A stretch of DNA of 64,000 bases from Thelephora terrestris (taxonomy: Eukaryota; Basidiomycota; Agaricomycetes; Thelephorales; Thelephoraceae): contig WIUZ02000014.1 of assembly GCA_015956445.1 (NCBI GenBank), positions 1 through 64,000 of the forward strand, in the 5' to 3' direction. Below are positions 44,700-55,900 of this stretch, piece after piece. The notes beneath the pieces are model-generated. The model did not search any database. It saw nothing but the letters and a program-made list of their open reading frames with translations, and was not told the DNA's origin. Within the stretch, counting starts at the first letter, position 1; each line of letters opens with the position of its first letter. A program made the translations under genes and the position numbers.

Positions 44700-46639
44700 A
44701 CCACAAGGTTAGCAGACTCTGTGTATCTTGTCTACGGTGGCTACGAGTCGACCTCCGATCGAGCTCTTTGTTGAGTGAGCAGGTCGCGCGAGAGGTTATC
44801 GCCTACATAGCATCGACTCATTGTCCGGGTTCGAGGAAACGGGGAAATTTTTCTAATTGCGATTGCCCGTCAGATTTGCAAAACATCAAACTACAGTAGG
44901 ACCCACCTGTTCCGCCACACGGGCAAGGCCTTCGTCCGCTCCCTGGCCTTTAAGCCGATATCAGGTGATTCCAAGAAGTCGATCATGAAGTCGTAGAGAA
45001 GAGAATCTATACCCTTCGTACTCTTGGGTCCAGTTCGGCGCTTCGGATAAAGCGAAGATCAGCTGTCAGCCAATCCCTGTGCTCGGGTTCCATAAGGAAG
45101 AAAACCGACTTGCACCACAGCGTATGCGATTGCTCTTGGTGTGACCTGATTGCCTATATAGAGTAAATTTTCAACCGTTCTTTGTGATGGATGAGTGCGA
45201 CGGTGCTTTTGTGCCAGTTCTGCATCTTCTGTCACGTCCCCTGCAGAAGATGGCGAAGTAGAAACATATATGGATGCCTGTTAAACAAAATTGATGCGCC
45301 TGTCGCTGATTTGTGACGAAAGCCCACCTTCAGGAGTAGGTGGCCTTTCAAGAACCCGTGTTCGGCTCGTTTGTGTCTCCGATCTCGTTGTCATAAAGAC
45401 ATCGGTCTAACAGAATCACCAGCTTTGAACCTCTGGCGAACACTAGGGTCAGGGTCTCATCCGTGTCTAGCCTTGGTTGAGACGCGAAAGATGAAACACA
45501 CTTTGAATCATCCTAATCACGGTTGATAGGGCACAACAAACGAGCAGTGACCTCGCCGTGCCGCAACCATCGGCCACTCCGGTCTTGCTTCCTCAATGAG
45601 AGTCGTTAGGTCTCGGAGATACCTATCCAGTCGACAATGACCCCTTTTGGGTGATAGACATCATCACCTTTCGCATTGCGAGCAGCGGTGTTGAGCTGCA
45701 AAGATTTGTCGAGACTGAGCATCGAGAGATAGTTCATGTCACCCTACCTGGTGGTAATAGTCAAGGGGCTCATCGCCGTTGAGCTGAATGGTCTTGTTCT
45801 TGAGTTCCGGAATGAGTCAACAAGGGGCAAGATATTGTCTGTATTGCCGGTGCTTTCTGTGATCCAAGGTCGTGCTGGTTGGAAAAGGTATTCAATTGGC
45901 TCACTCGCATGTGATTGGATTGGTATTAGTGTGCCTTCTCCGTTCCTCCTCTCACATCGTTTCGTCGGTGTTGATATCATCACCGCCTCCCTCTGGGACC
46001 AGAGCTGTGGCCACAAGGGTCGAAATGTTTGTGCACAAGCGGACCACTTTCCGTATCCCGCTTGTTCACTGTTCAATGGTGGAGTCTTTTGGTTGGCTTC
46101 TACCTGGACTTGCGGACAAGTTGATCGCACTTCCGCTCCAGCGCATCAAACAATTCTCGAGTTGCCGGGCCGCTGTCCTCAGGAGGCGGGTTGACCGCAG
46201 GGCTGGGAGTTGACATGATGAGTGAACGGCTTGGAAATGAATATCGAGGGAGCCTCACGTTTTGCTGGTGAGCATTCATAAGATTTCTGGTAGCCTCGAG
46301 TCAGTGTGATTCATAAAGTATGTTCTTTTTTCTTCGAACAAATTTCTGAGCAACTGCGCAGTGACCATTAGAGACGGAAATTTTTTCTCTCAACTTCTCT
46401 CAAATAAAAGCGTCCAGAACCGGTGAGTGTTTGCTCCCACATCTGTCACTGTGATGTTCACATACATATATATATGTTACTGAAGGAACCAAGGGTCGCT
46501 CAGCAGGCACAAACGCTCCTGCAAAGTCTGGCGCGGTCGAATATCGAATGTTAAAAGACCACTCCCTGCCTTCTAACACCCAATTCAGACCTGGAAGGTA
46601 TGAGCACGTTGACTTCACAGCGATCACCTCTCCTGACAA
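44700..46639. other. Unassigned decayed coding-like DNA
   Basis: On the minus strand between about 45,560 and 45,800 sensible peptide pieces appear in two frames: ELKNKTIQLNGDEPLDYYHQ and NTAARNAKGDDVYHPK, the latter running on to GVIVDWIGISET and a stop. The plus-strand frame 45,736-46,194 is open but shows no family. This looks like a decayed gene of an unknown type, with at least one frameshift near 45,735. Confidence 0.35.
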
Positions 46640-48535
46640 TTGACTTCACAGTTGACACCCATACACGGCGACACAGACCACGGGGCATGCCGAACCCATG
46701 GGAGCTGACGTCAATCGCCCAATCGTCTCAATTATCGATGAGCCAATAGTTGTTGATCAAACGCCCCCGCCCCCGACTTCACCAGCTTCCTCGACAGTAA
46801 TAGGACGCCGAAACGAAACCGGCGGCTTCCTGTTCATTATCGCGACGAGATTCCCCAACCAGCTCCGCCAGTAATCGTTTCCACTCCAGAGCCTGCACTC
46901 GAGCCCACGTCACGGCTTCCTGGGGTCTTTCTGATCGTGCGAGACGGGCTGAAGATGGTGCTACTCTCGTTTGGGCTTTGGGGAGAATATGCACATTGTC
47001 CCTCGTACGATCCAGACTGGGGTGTTCCGGATGACGTCCTTGCCAAGCCAGTTCTCAACCACACCTCCGACCTCCAAGACCCGCTCATCCTGGACCACCA
47101 TGGCCATATCAAAACATGTCAAAACATTTGTTTATGATTGTTTGAACGCCGGAAGTGAGTCAAAGTCCGAGAGTGAGGCGTAGAGGCTAGTTGACGAGGT
47201 TCTGCGGGCCAGGGATTTCAACGCCTCAGACCTGCACGGAACTCAGTTCGGCGCGAAAACCGGCTCCTCGACCTGTCAAAGGAGTCTCTCAAATTGCTAA
47301 AAAATCAAGGCCACCAAGTGCACAATCCCAGGTTTCCGTTATGGAACACTGACCTCAGTTATCCGGAGCGCTTTTCAACATCCTCTTGCCAACCACTATC
47401 ACTTCTCCCCTTTCAAACTTTTTCATAAACGTCCCGACACCGCCGAGAGCGAGCGAGTCTACAGCGAAGTCTACTACTCGTACGCATCCATCGAAGGACC
47501 CGATCATTTTCAGCGAAACGGCGATCTCCCACCAGACGATCCACACCGCAAACGGGAGAAAGTTGTCGCTGCATTGATATTCTGGTCCGATGCGACGCTC
47601 CTCACTCAGTTTGGCACCATGAGGCTGTGGCCCATCTATCTCATGCTCGGTAACTTATTGGAGTATTTCCGTACGAAAATGGATTCCGGGGATTGTCACC
47701 ATGTGGCACACATTCCATCTGTATGTAGCTCGAATTTCGCAAACAATCGACGCTCACAGATCATGTACCACGCTTCCTGATTGCTTCAGCGACTTTGCAG
47801 CGGCAGTTCATAGGAAGTGAGACGCGCAGCAGAAGGATGTTTTGACTCATCGTCGCCAAGAACTGATCCATGCCGTGTGGAACCTTCTCCTTGATGACGC
47901 GTTTTTGTATGCGTTCAAGTATGGTATTTTTGTCAAGTGCGCTGGTGGAGTTGAGCGCCGCGCCTATCCACGGTTCTTTACCTACTCTGCCGATTACCCT
48001 GAGAGATACGTGTTTGACTAATGACGTTCTATTGATGCTGAACTCATTTACCAGAGCCCTATTGACAACGATTGGGACAAGGGATTGGACCCTCGTTCAA
48101 GGTCAAGGTGCCTGACACCGAAGACGAAACTCGATTTATAGGACAGCACAGCGACGCTGGGTTTTGGAAACATCGAGGACATACATGCGCAGCCTGGTCT
48201 TGAGGGCTCGCTCCTTCATCTGCCACAAGGGTATTCCAATTACAGGCGCAGCGAAGACACGCTCAAGTCAATGTTGCTTGTGCCAACCTTGGTGAGCGTC
48301 ACCTAGCATGCTCAAAAACAGAAATCACTTACAGAATATCCAAATTAATCAGAACGCGTTTTGCGAACGACTTGGTGATGAAGTAAACGTGTCACGGATG
48401 CTCGGCGCTGATTTTATGCACGAGTTTGAGCTTGGAGTGTAGAGGACATTGTTGACACACATGATTCTTGTCCTTCGTGCGGCTTCATCTTCTCAAACCA
48501 GCTTGTGGCTGAGCTTGACAAACGGTAAGATTTAG
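46640..48535 (+). mobile_element. Decayed Plavaka DNA transposon (transposase relic)
   Basis: Plavaka elements are cut-and-paste DNA transposons abundant in mushroom genomes. The transposase reads IPGFRYGTLTSVIRSAFQHP at about 47,320, then HYHFSPFKLFHKRPD, EKVVAALIFWSDATLLTQFG and LWPIYLMLGN to about 47,715. After an intron it reads DFAAAVHRK, a TGA where the family has Trp (near 47,820), then HRRQELIHAVWNLLLDDAFL, VERRAYPRFFTYSADYPE and stops near 48,017. After a gap come MLLVPTL, an intron (48,289-48,333) and MLGADFMHEFELGV, followed by a TAG, again in place of Trp, near 48,440, then RTLLTHMILVL. The C-terminal half is missing after about 48,530. N-terminal parts from about 46,640 are badly decayed. 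Terminal repeats were not found. The element is dead and truncated. Confidence 0.85.
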
Positions 48536-48981
48536 AAAGTTGTAATCAGCCTCGAAAGTGTACGCTCGATAGTGAAATGTGTTTTCTACGCCGCAAAAAT
48601 TCTACATTATGATGACGTCTGTTTGAGCTGTCGACCTATTTAGATTGTGATGGGGTTGTTGCCACACACAACCAAATAGCTCGGCCTCATAACGAGCGCG
48701 ATGGTATAAGCGACTCACTAGGAAGGAGGATGGTAACACTGCACCCATTTGACGATTGGTAAAATTTCGAGCTGGGCATTGTCACGGCGGGACGATCTGA
48801 GTCATAGTTCCGCCATCCGCATCCGCCCCTCTGGCACAGCGGTACTCGCCCTTTCCGCCCGTCTGGCACAGCGATACTCGCCCTTTCTGCCCGTCTGGCA
48901 CAGCGATACTCGCCCTTTCCGCACCTCTGGCACAGCGATACTTGCCCTTCTTTTCCGTGCTGAAAAAACGCACAAGCAAGC
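48536..48981. repeat. 32-bp minisatellite just 5' of the oxygenase-like gene
   Basis: Four copies of TCTGGCACAGCGATACTCGC plus CCTTTCCGCCCG start at 48830, 48862, 48894 and 48926, an exact 32-bp period. The rest of the stretch has no gene. The array ends 25 bp before the ATG at 48982, so it lies in the promoter or 5' leader. Confidence 0.85.
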
Positions 48982-51259
48982 ATGCCATCGGACAAAGCGC
49001 CCAATCAGATGTGCAGGGGTTGGATTTCTTTGTCGGTCGAGACGCACGATGCGCCCCAGCAAGCCCTTTTGTTTAGCCACCCCGCCCGAAAGGAATTCCC
49101 GAAAATCTACCGCCTCTACGGACAGCATCCACTTAGGCCGTCGCAGTTCACTCATGATCGCTATCCCCTGTGCGCTCAGAGCGGATTCAAAGACTATGTC
49201 GTAGCAATCCACAAGGAATTCTCTTTTATGAAAGACTGGCAAGCGTTGGGTGAGGAGACTGCGACCCCCTCCAACGATGTTGCTTCGAACCTAGAAAATG
49301 GTAATCGCCTCGCCGACATTTCCGATCCGCCCAGTTTAACGTCTACTCAGGCTGGATTCAATTCAACGAGGGCGACATGGTTTGGGTTCGGGACCTTGAT
49401 GGTACAAAGAACCCCACACACGACGCGATTCGGTTTTATTACATTAGCTCGTGCGTCCGTCGCCAACCACCCAATGGAACGTCCACTAAATGATCACGCA
49501 GGGGTATCATCAACGACCAAGACCGGACAGCCCTCGAAAATTTGGCAGAAAAAGTTCTAGGCCCAAACAACCTTCAGTCATCCGAAGAGCCTATAACCCA
49601 CCCGAGTGGTGGCTACACTGGTGGTACAGCCTTCGAACGCTCCCACCGCGCAAGACAATTTAAAGAAGCAGCACGTTGCTACACCACCGCTTATTCCTAC
49701 CAGAAGCCCACGAAGATCGCTTCTGTTACCACGGGCTCAAAGAGAACCGGGGAAGATATGGAAAACCTAGCTCTGCGCACAAACGTGAATTTGGTGCGTT
49801 ATTTCCTGTCGTGCTTCCAATCGTCCACCAATTTTCCCATAGACCGTCCCAACCATCGCAGCCGAATATTGCCAGAAGATGGCACCTCAGGAGTTCTGCG
49901 ATGTTGTTCAACGATATGGGGATATGCTAAACACTCCGAGTGTGGGCGAAACCCTTCAACATTTCTTCTCAAACGTACAAGTGAACATATCGCCGGCATC
50001 TGTGGCTGGCGATTGTAAGTCCCTTCCATTCTTGCTGAAGTCCATGCGGTTTGCTGACTTCTTGATCAAGCAAATATCTTTGACTCTTCCCTCGGGAAGT
50101 TCGCAGCGCCTCATATCGATGCAAATGACGCCGGTGCCGCACTGACGGCCATGGCACTCCTGCTGAGCATTCCAGAAGATTATGATCCTGGCATCTTTGC
50201 GTACCATGATTACAAAATTTTCATCAAACCCACCAAACCCTCCATAGTATTTTTTACTGGCCTCCACCGCCACGGAGGAACTGCCCCCTCTGCACCTTCA
50301 CAACAACAGCTCATGCCCTGGGCCTACCGCCTCACGGTCATATGCTATCCCAATGGCCCGACGATGGAGGGGGAGTCGAGGAATCCACTTGTTCCATTCT
50401 GTGGCTTCGACGTTGTGAAGAAAAACCCCACCACCAAGGACCACAATGGTGAAGACGTACTGAAGGTGCCGCGAGAGATACGTTTCCGAACACGGTACGG
50501 ACCTTACTTCCCACTTGTAAGCGAGGTTCAACCTGAACGTCAACATAGACCGAGCAGCAACAAGGCAAACCTTGCTCACGATGGGCCTTCATTGCAGGGT
50601 CCCCAGGCATTGCTCACCGCCGTTACACGTGAGACTGTACTGGTTCTCGATCACATCTTTGCTACGCTTGGAGGCCAGTACACGGACTACGAAACTAATG
50701 TTGACTACGATATGATTTTCAAGGCCATTTCAATGAAACCCAAAAACCCAACTGGAGAAGACGGTGGAGATACAGCGGGGATCCATCCACTTCCGTGGGT
50801 CAATTCTCCTATGGCTGACGGCAGCACAACAGAGTTTGTGAGACGCCTCGAAGAATGCCACGCATTTATGGACCGTTTTGCCATGCACACTCCACAATAC
50901 TTCATCAATGTGGCACGCAAGAAGAATACCGATCCTGCCGAAGATTCAGGCGATGATCATTCAAACTCCAACTCCAGTCGTAGGGCAACGACCCACAAGA
51001 ACATAGGAGCTGCCAAAAATCCAACAACGGCGGCTAGGGCTGGTGGGAAACCTCAGGGAAAGAAGCGGAAGGCTCCTGAAGTGTCCGATGAACGTTTGTG
51101 TTGCAGCTGTGATTTATCATCTACATGTACACCGACTTATTCCTCGTACCAGGGGCTGTTGCTGTGGGCGATGATGAGACTGGGGAAAATGGATCACGGG
51201 CACCAAGAAAGCGACCATGCTCCCGTAAGCACAGTTTTACCAAGGTTCCGGCGAAATAA
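48982..51259 (+). CDS. 2OG-Fe(II) oxygenase-like (double-stranded beta-helix) protein, about 670 residues
   Basis: Six exons fit in frame: 48982-49300, 49351-49450, 49502-49793, 49843-50014, 50071-51093 and 51153-51259; introns are 49-59 bp. The core reads GKFAAPHIDANDAG (His-x-Asp at about 50,112-50,120), then DPGIFAYHDYKIFIKPTKPS and VVFF-like TGLHRHGGTAPSAP (second His at about 50,271), then WAYRLTVICYPNG with an Arg. This is the HxD...H...R layout of Fe(II)/2-oxoglutarate oxygenases. Related HGGT-type proteins are expanded in Agaricomycetes, and some belong near the TET/JBP DNA-modifying class; which class this is cannot be told by eye. The C-terminus has an acidic patch, GKPQGKKRKAPE and RAPRKRPCSRK, which look nuclear. 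An alternative donor at about 51,210 would extend the protein to 51,395. It lies next to the dead Plavaka element. Confidence 0.7.
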
Positions 51260-51352
51260 ATGGACAACAGCATCCGCCGCAGTGGGTAGCGGACCCTCGC
51301 TGCCGATGCAAGGTGGTGGAGTCAGGAATAAGGAGCCTCAGATAAGTGAGCC

Positions 51353-52468
51353 CGTGCTGAGAGCGGGCTTGAATTATGTGCTCAGCTTAACCTAGCCTTC
51401 AAGCTTTTGACAGAATTAGATTATTCTGTAATCGCCAGCGAAGTCTTCCGACTCGGACGTTCAATCAGCGAGTCCATCCGAAATGGATCTCCCTCGGACC
51501 AAACCATCTTGCACACGATCCAGTCCATGCCTCACCCCAATGAGCAAGAGGTCTTAGCGATCTCATCCACTTGGAAGAAGCTTGCTACGATCGACAGCTG
51601 TATTGAAATCTGTCCTGCGGCCGCTCGCGTTTTTACAGCTCTCAGCCTCGAAACCCATGCAAGAATGTGGGAATGGTTCTCCCAACACGTCGCCAAACCT
51701 GTGGAGTATCTCATGGGGATCCCCCTCAAAGCACGACTGTCACAAACCGGCGAATTGGAGAAAAGGATGCCCAACAAATGGATACTCCCCCTTTTCCGCA
51801 GAGTCCAAGCGCTCAATTTAGCCAGGGGTGAGGTAACGCTCACGGCCTCAGATTTTATTGAAGGACTCGAGGCTTCTGGTTACAAGTCGACATATTCCTT
51901 GAGTCGAAAAGTCAACCACCACATCGAGTCGGCTGTCTGCCTATGGCTCGGTTTCTCTCCCCGGCCTGGAATGTCCATGATTACCTCAAAGGCCGTGGCT
52001 ACATTTACCTCGACATTGTCCGCTGCTTTCAAGAGCACGAATTTCCTCTACCTTTCCTACGTTCAGAAACTCACCAAAAGAAATTTCTGTCTCAACCTCA
52101 CTGCTGAGCGAACCGACCTCACAGATATACCATGGGGCAAGTTCGCAAAGGAGCTCAAGAACCACCCGCTTGCACGTCTAAGTAGCCCAGAAACCGTCGC
52201 TGTCAAAACCTTGAAGGAACTATTATGGGCAGTTTCTAGTCTCCCCAGCCCCGAGCCCGTTCCCACTGAGACTGCCATGGAGTACAAGAAGGCAAAAGAA
52301 ATTGGGGGACACGAAGGCGCTGAAGCCCTTGCTAATTTTGTAGATATCTACCGCCCAACGTCTGCTTTCATCCGATTCTGTCCTGGCAATTGCTTATGTT
52401 TTATAACAACAGATCCTTGGACCCAGGAACGCCCAGGGTGTTCCAGAGAGAAACAGAATCACCCCTGA
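51353..52468 (+). CDS. Orphan protein or 3' exon, about 355 residues or more
   Basis: The frame is open from about 51,353 (ESGLELCAQLNLAFKLLTEL) to 52,468 but has no ATG near its start, so an upstream exon is missing. It may be spliced from the oxygenase-like gene just before it or from an unseen exon. The body is helical (for example PNEQEVLAISSTWKKLATID and ETHARMWEWFSQHVAKPVEY), with PIPWGKF-like and ELKNHPLARL stretches. Between about 51,940 and 52,110 another frame also reads well (WNVHDYLKGRGYIYLDIVRC), so a frameshift or extra splicing is possible. No family is recognised. Confidence 0.45.
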   Translation, partial: RAESGLELCAQLNLAFKLLTELDYSVIASEVFRLGRSISESIRNGSPSDQTILHTIQSMPHPNEQEVLAISSTWKKLATIDSCIEICPAAARVFTALSLETHARMWEWFSQHVAKPVEYLMGIPLKARLSQTGELEKRMPNKWILPLFRRVQALNLARGEVTLTASDFIEGLEASGYKSTYSLSRKVNHHIESAVCLWLGFSPRPGMSMITSKAVATFTSTLSAAFKSTNFLYLSYVQKLTKRNFCLNLTAERTDLTDIPWGKFAKELKNHPLARLSSPETVAVKTLKELLWAVSSLPSPEPVPTETAMEYKKAKEIGGHEGAEALANFVDIYRPTSAFIRFCPGNCLCFITTDPWTQERPGCSREKQNHP

Positions 52469-52689
52469 CCGACCTTTCAAGATCTCAAAGTCTGGCGCCC
52501 GAAACCTAGGAGCTATTACTGAAAATCTGCTAAATCAAAAAAAGATCGCAAGCGCGAGAACGAGTTGGGAGGTCTCGCTGTAGAGCTAAACATAAGGGGA
52601 GTGTGGAAACAGGTAGAATCAGTAAAATCGAATGCGATTGCTATCCGATCGAGGCAAGAGTTCAATGAGGGTCGGGGAAGATGCAAGGT

Positions 52690-53060
52690 TCTGCCTGCTC
52701 ATTGGAGCCTCCACAGTTCAAACAAAATTGAGCAGGAAAGGTGACTGATGGAGACAAGACGCACCATTCACGGAGAATGCAGTGACCACAGCGAATGGTG
52801 GTTGGAGCAGCGATCAGCCCGATAATGTCTGGTTGCAGGTCACATGCCGAACAACCCCGCAATTATCTGACATATTCCGCTGAAGAAGAGGACCATGATA
52901 CCGACGCCGGCATTCTCGATGGTGATAGCACGATCGTGGAGGTTAAACAGCGAGAAGACGAAGATGGTGACAGCAGAGGCGAACAAACCACTATGGGAGA
53001 CCATTTGGTCAACGTACGTCACGAAGATTGGACTGACTGCTCACAGAGGAGCCCGATTTA
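52690..53060 (-). pseudogene. Relic of a Gpr1/Fun34/YaaH-family transporter
   Basis: The minus-strand piece HSGLFASAVTIFVFSLFNLH, then RAITIENAGVGIMVLFFSGI and CQIIAGLFG matches the first membrane helices of this acetate/ammonium transporter family (LGLFAFATTTFVLSLYN..., then GMALFTGGLAQLLAGMWEF). A stop follows the GLFGM end (near 52,840), and the characteristic NTFGATAF segment is not found downstream. A short disrupted fragment of a six-helix membrane protein remains. Confidence 0.55.
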
Positions 53061-54436
53061 TAGCAAGCTTTTTCTCGGGTGCAAGAGGAGGAGCATGGGA
53101 ATAGGTGCGGGAGACTACGTTCGGTACACCTTTTGCTCTACCGCTGTGGCAACGCTCGTAAACCTTCTCGAAAATGATTTAGTCCATGGCGGCGATGGGT
53201 GGTGGAAGGGGGCGAAATCTGAGACCTGAGAGGGGGGAGAGAAGGCCTTACCGCTCCATCCCCCATTCATCTCAGTCGTCCGGTGACATGCCATCGATGA
53301 AAAAGAGAGTCCAATGGTCAGGAGAGCGAAATGCAGAACTGATACAGGCGCGATTGGGCCTTCTGAATGAATCAATGATGGATCTGAGGCGGAGACGTGA
53401 GGAATAGCAGCCTCTCCTCCGCAATTCCCACCACCCATTTCTCTCTCTCACCACCTGGCCAGGCCAAAGGGAGACGCCCCTCTTTTTCTCTCTGCTTCCT
53501 CTGGTCATGCCAGAGCGTTCCAGTATTTCACTTTGCCTTCGTGCTCCCTGCGTCTGAGCTGAAAGGAGTTCTGTTTCAACCCTATGAATCCTCAGAATCA
53601 TCGTGGTACCCTCTTTCAAAGTACGTATTACATGTCTTTCTGACACCCCGACAGCCAACAACCCCCACACCCACACCAATCGCTCCTATTCTCGAGAGCC
53701 TGCATCACGTCGTCTGCATCATGTCGCCCGCATCGTCTCACCCGCATCCCATCATCTCTATCACACGGGCCATCCCCAGCCTTTCGCAAACGCCATCGCG
53801 CCACTTCCGACGGCATGTACAACACATCGCTTAACAAGAGTTTCCTTTCCGGTGATTCAGGGGGGCTCGGCAACCTAGCCAACGACCCGCTGCTGCAAGC
53901 GCCAATCAGATTGCCAAAAAGCGGTCACGATACTTAACGAGTTCTCAGTTATAACACCCGCCGAGCCCAGAGGGTCTCCCTGCTCCAGAGTCATTTGCTT
54001 CCCTCAAGTCAGAAACCTTGCAAGTCACGGAGGTACTCCCTGAGGTCTCACAGCCAACGCCAGTCCTCAAGTGCTCTCCCTCCTCCTTCACCTGGCACTG
54101 AGCCGCGCGTGGCGACGCACGCACTTCGACCCGAAAACGGCTTCCGAACAACCGCTCCCGTCTCCTCCTGTGACGTTCTGACTTTTGGTGTCTCCCTCTC
54201 GTCAGCGTCGGTCGTGTGACGCAGCCAATGTGCCAGGCGTGTAATCACTCGTACGACTCCAGACCGCAAAGCTCCCCGAAGGAGGAAATGGATCAGAAGA
54301 CTGCCAGAAATCGCGAAGAATACTACACACCATACCCCTGCTTCTTCATCCACTCTGGCTGATCGCACTGATTCGTGATAGGAGTCCTCGCTCTCTTTGG
54401 CCGCCAACGGGGGAATCTTATGACTATCCCTGTTGC
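53061..54436. other. No gene recognised
   Basis: Frames of 73-168 codons overlap on both strands and lack family features. The stretch is Ser/Pro/His-biased when translated, as expected of CT-rich intergenic DNA. Confidence 0.4.
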
Positions 54437-54665
54437 TGCCACACAAAATGCCCCCCCGGAGATCTCGCCTATTGCTGCTCTGGAAGGTCCTACGGATTTG
54501 TCGTTCGTCGCCATGCAAGACGACTCGCCAGATATCCCGCCCAGCGTTACACACAAAGTTCCCACGAATTCGTCACCTGTCGCCACAACAAGACGACTCG
54601 TCAGAGATCCCATCCAACGTCGCACATGAAGATCCTACAAATCCATCACCCGTCGTCGCCGCACA
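54437..54665 (+). repeat. Degenerate repeat of about 75 bp, three copies
   Basis: Three copies are visible best in translation: APPEISPIAALEGPTDLSF, DSPDIPPSVTHKVPTNSSP and DSSEIPSNVAHEDPTNPSP. Copy lengths differ by 1-3 bp, so one frame is not kept throughout. It could be a piece of a repetitive protein gene or a decayed minisatellite. Confidence 0.6.
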
Positions 54666-55478
54666 ATAAGACGTAGCAGCTATGCCGCTCAACGTCCCTT
54701 GGAACCAGATCCCTCCTGCAGTGGTGGCATACGATATCGACTGGCGACGATAAATCGGATTATATGATTCCGACTGTATTTTTCCCTTTTCAACAATCTC
54801 TCCCTCGCTTCGCCCCAGCTGTACTCTTTGTGGCTGATGCAGAACTGTAAACCTGATGCTTGCTTTGAAATTATCATTCGATCACATAACAGTTCGGGAA
54901 GCGCATGAATCGCACGAAACCGCAAGAATAGTTTTTTAGGTTTTCCCGGAGGCCTGCCCAAGTTGTGTAGAATCTTCTCGATATTCGATAGGGCCTGAAA
55001 TTCACATGGACGTGCTCGGATCACGAGAGATGGGTTTGTGTTACACCGCTATCGTTTCCTCTCTAGCTACTAATGGATGCCTAAATAACGACGGGTGCAG
55101 TGCGCGTATGAACAACAGGGAGGCGGTCTAGAAGATGCACTGGGTGACAAGAATGGGCTAGGGGCGGAACGGGGGAGATCGTGAAGGTTCTTTTTGCTTC
55201 TTTAAGGTGGTCTGTCGTATATGTTTCGTGAAATGTACTCGGGAGGTCCTATTGTCCGGAGAGAGGGGAGAGGCTTCGCAAAAGGTGACTGTATGCCTGA
55301 GGATTCCTAACATACACCGATTGCAGTACTAGGCCGGAGGGCTGAGGATAAGAGAAGCGCAGAGCACGAAAGCCTTCCGCGCATAACAAGAATCCTACCC
55401 TGGATCATAGCGTCGTCGGGGTGAACAGACTCGGGAGTATCTGGAATGGTCGGTCTTGTTAACAATGCGGCATCGGGC
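54666..55478. other. No gene recognised
   Basis: No coding region or clear repeat was found. The minus frame at 54,689-55,024 has no family features. Confidence 0.4.
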
Positions 55479-55900
55479 TTAAGAACTCGCGGAACTGCAC
55501 CTTTCTGTGACCCTTGATTCATGTCCAGATGCCGACCAAGGTAGCCAATGTTCCAAGTTGTTTCTTGCTGTAAAATGCTTAAAGAGCCCGCGGCGAACTC
55601 TGCGCCATGGGTCGTTCGAAGTGCCTATCGTCGGGAGGCCTTGGGAGAGAAAGGATGTGGGTTGGGTGGTGACGAGACAGGGGTGACCCTTAATACGGTT
55701 GTGCTTCTCGTAGTAGTCCAATCACTTGACGAGGAGCGTCGATTCGTGCACCGCCTCCCCTCCTTGCCAAGTACTGTGTCGTCCCGAAAAAGACTCCCCC
55801 TGGATAGATGTTGCTCCAGGGTCCAAAAAGGTGATTGCTGGTCGTCAGCAAACATCGACAGCGAACCCGATCTGGTATCGTTCCGAAAAGCCCATTCCAA
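55479..55900 (-). pseudogene. Possible cytochrome P450 relic
   Basis: The minus frame around 55,700-55,560 reads DYYEKHNRIKGHPCL, then GTSNDPWRRVRRGLFKHFT. This resembles the fungal P450 stretch between the B helix and the WRRxRR motif of the C helix. Upstream pieces (GVFFGTTQYLARRGGG) would fit an N-terminal part in another frame. No heme-binding FxxGxxxC motif was found nearby, and the frame breaks. The assignment is weak. Confidence 0.3.

Noticed and set aside
44700-45700. A second transposase
   Set aside because: Minus-strand peptide pieces look coding but match no transposase motif I know.
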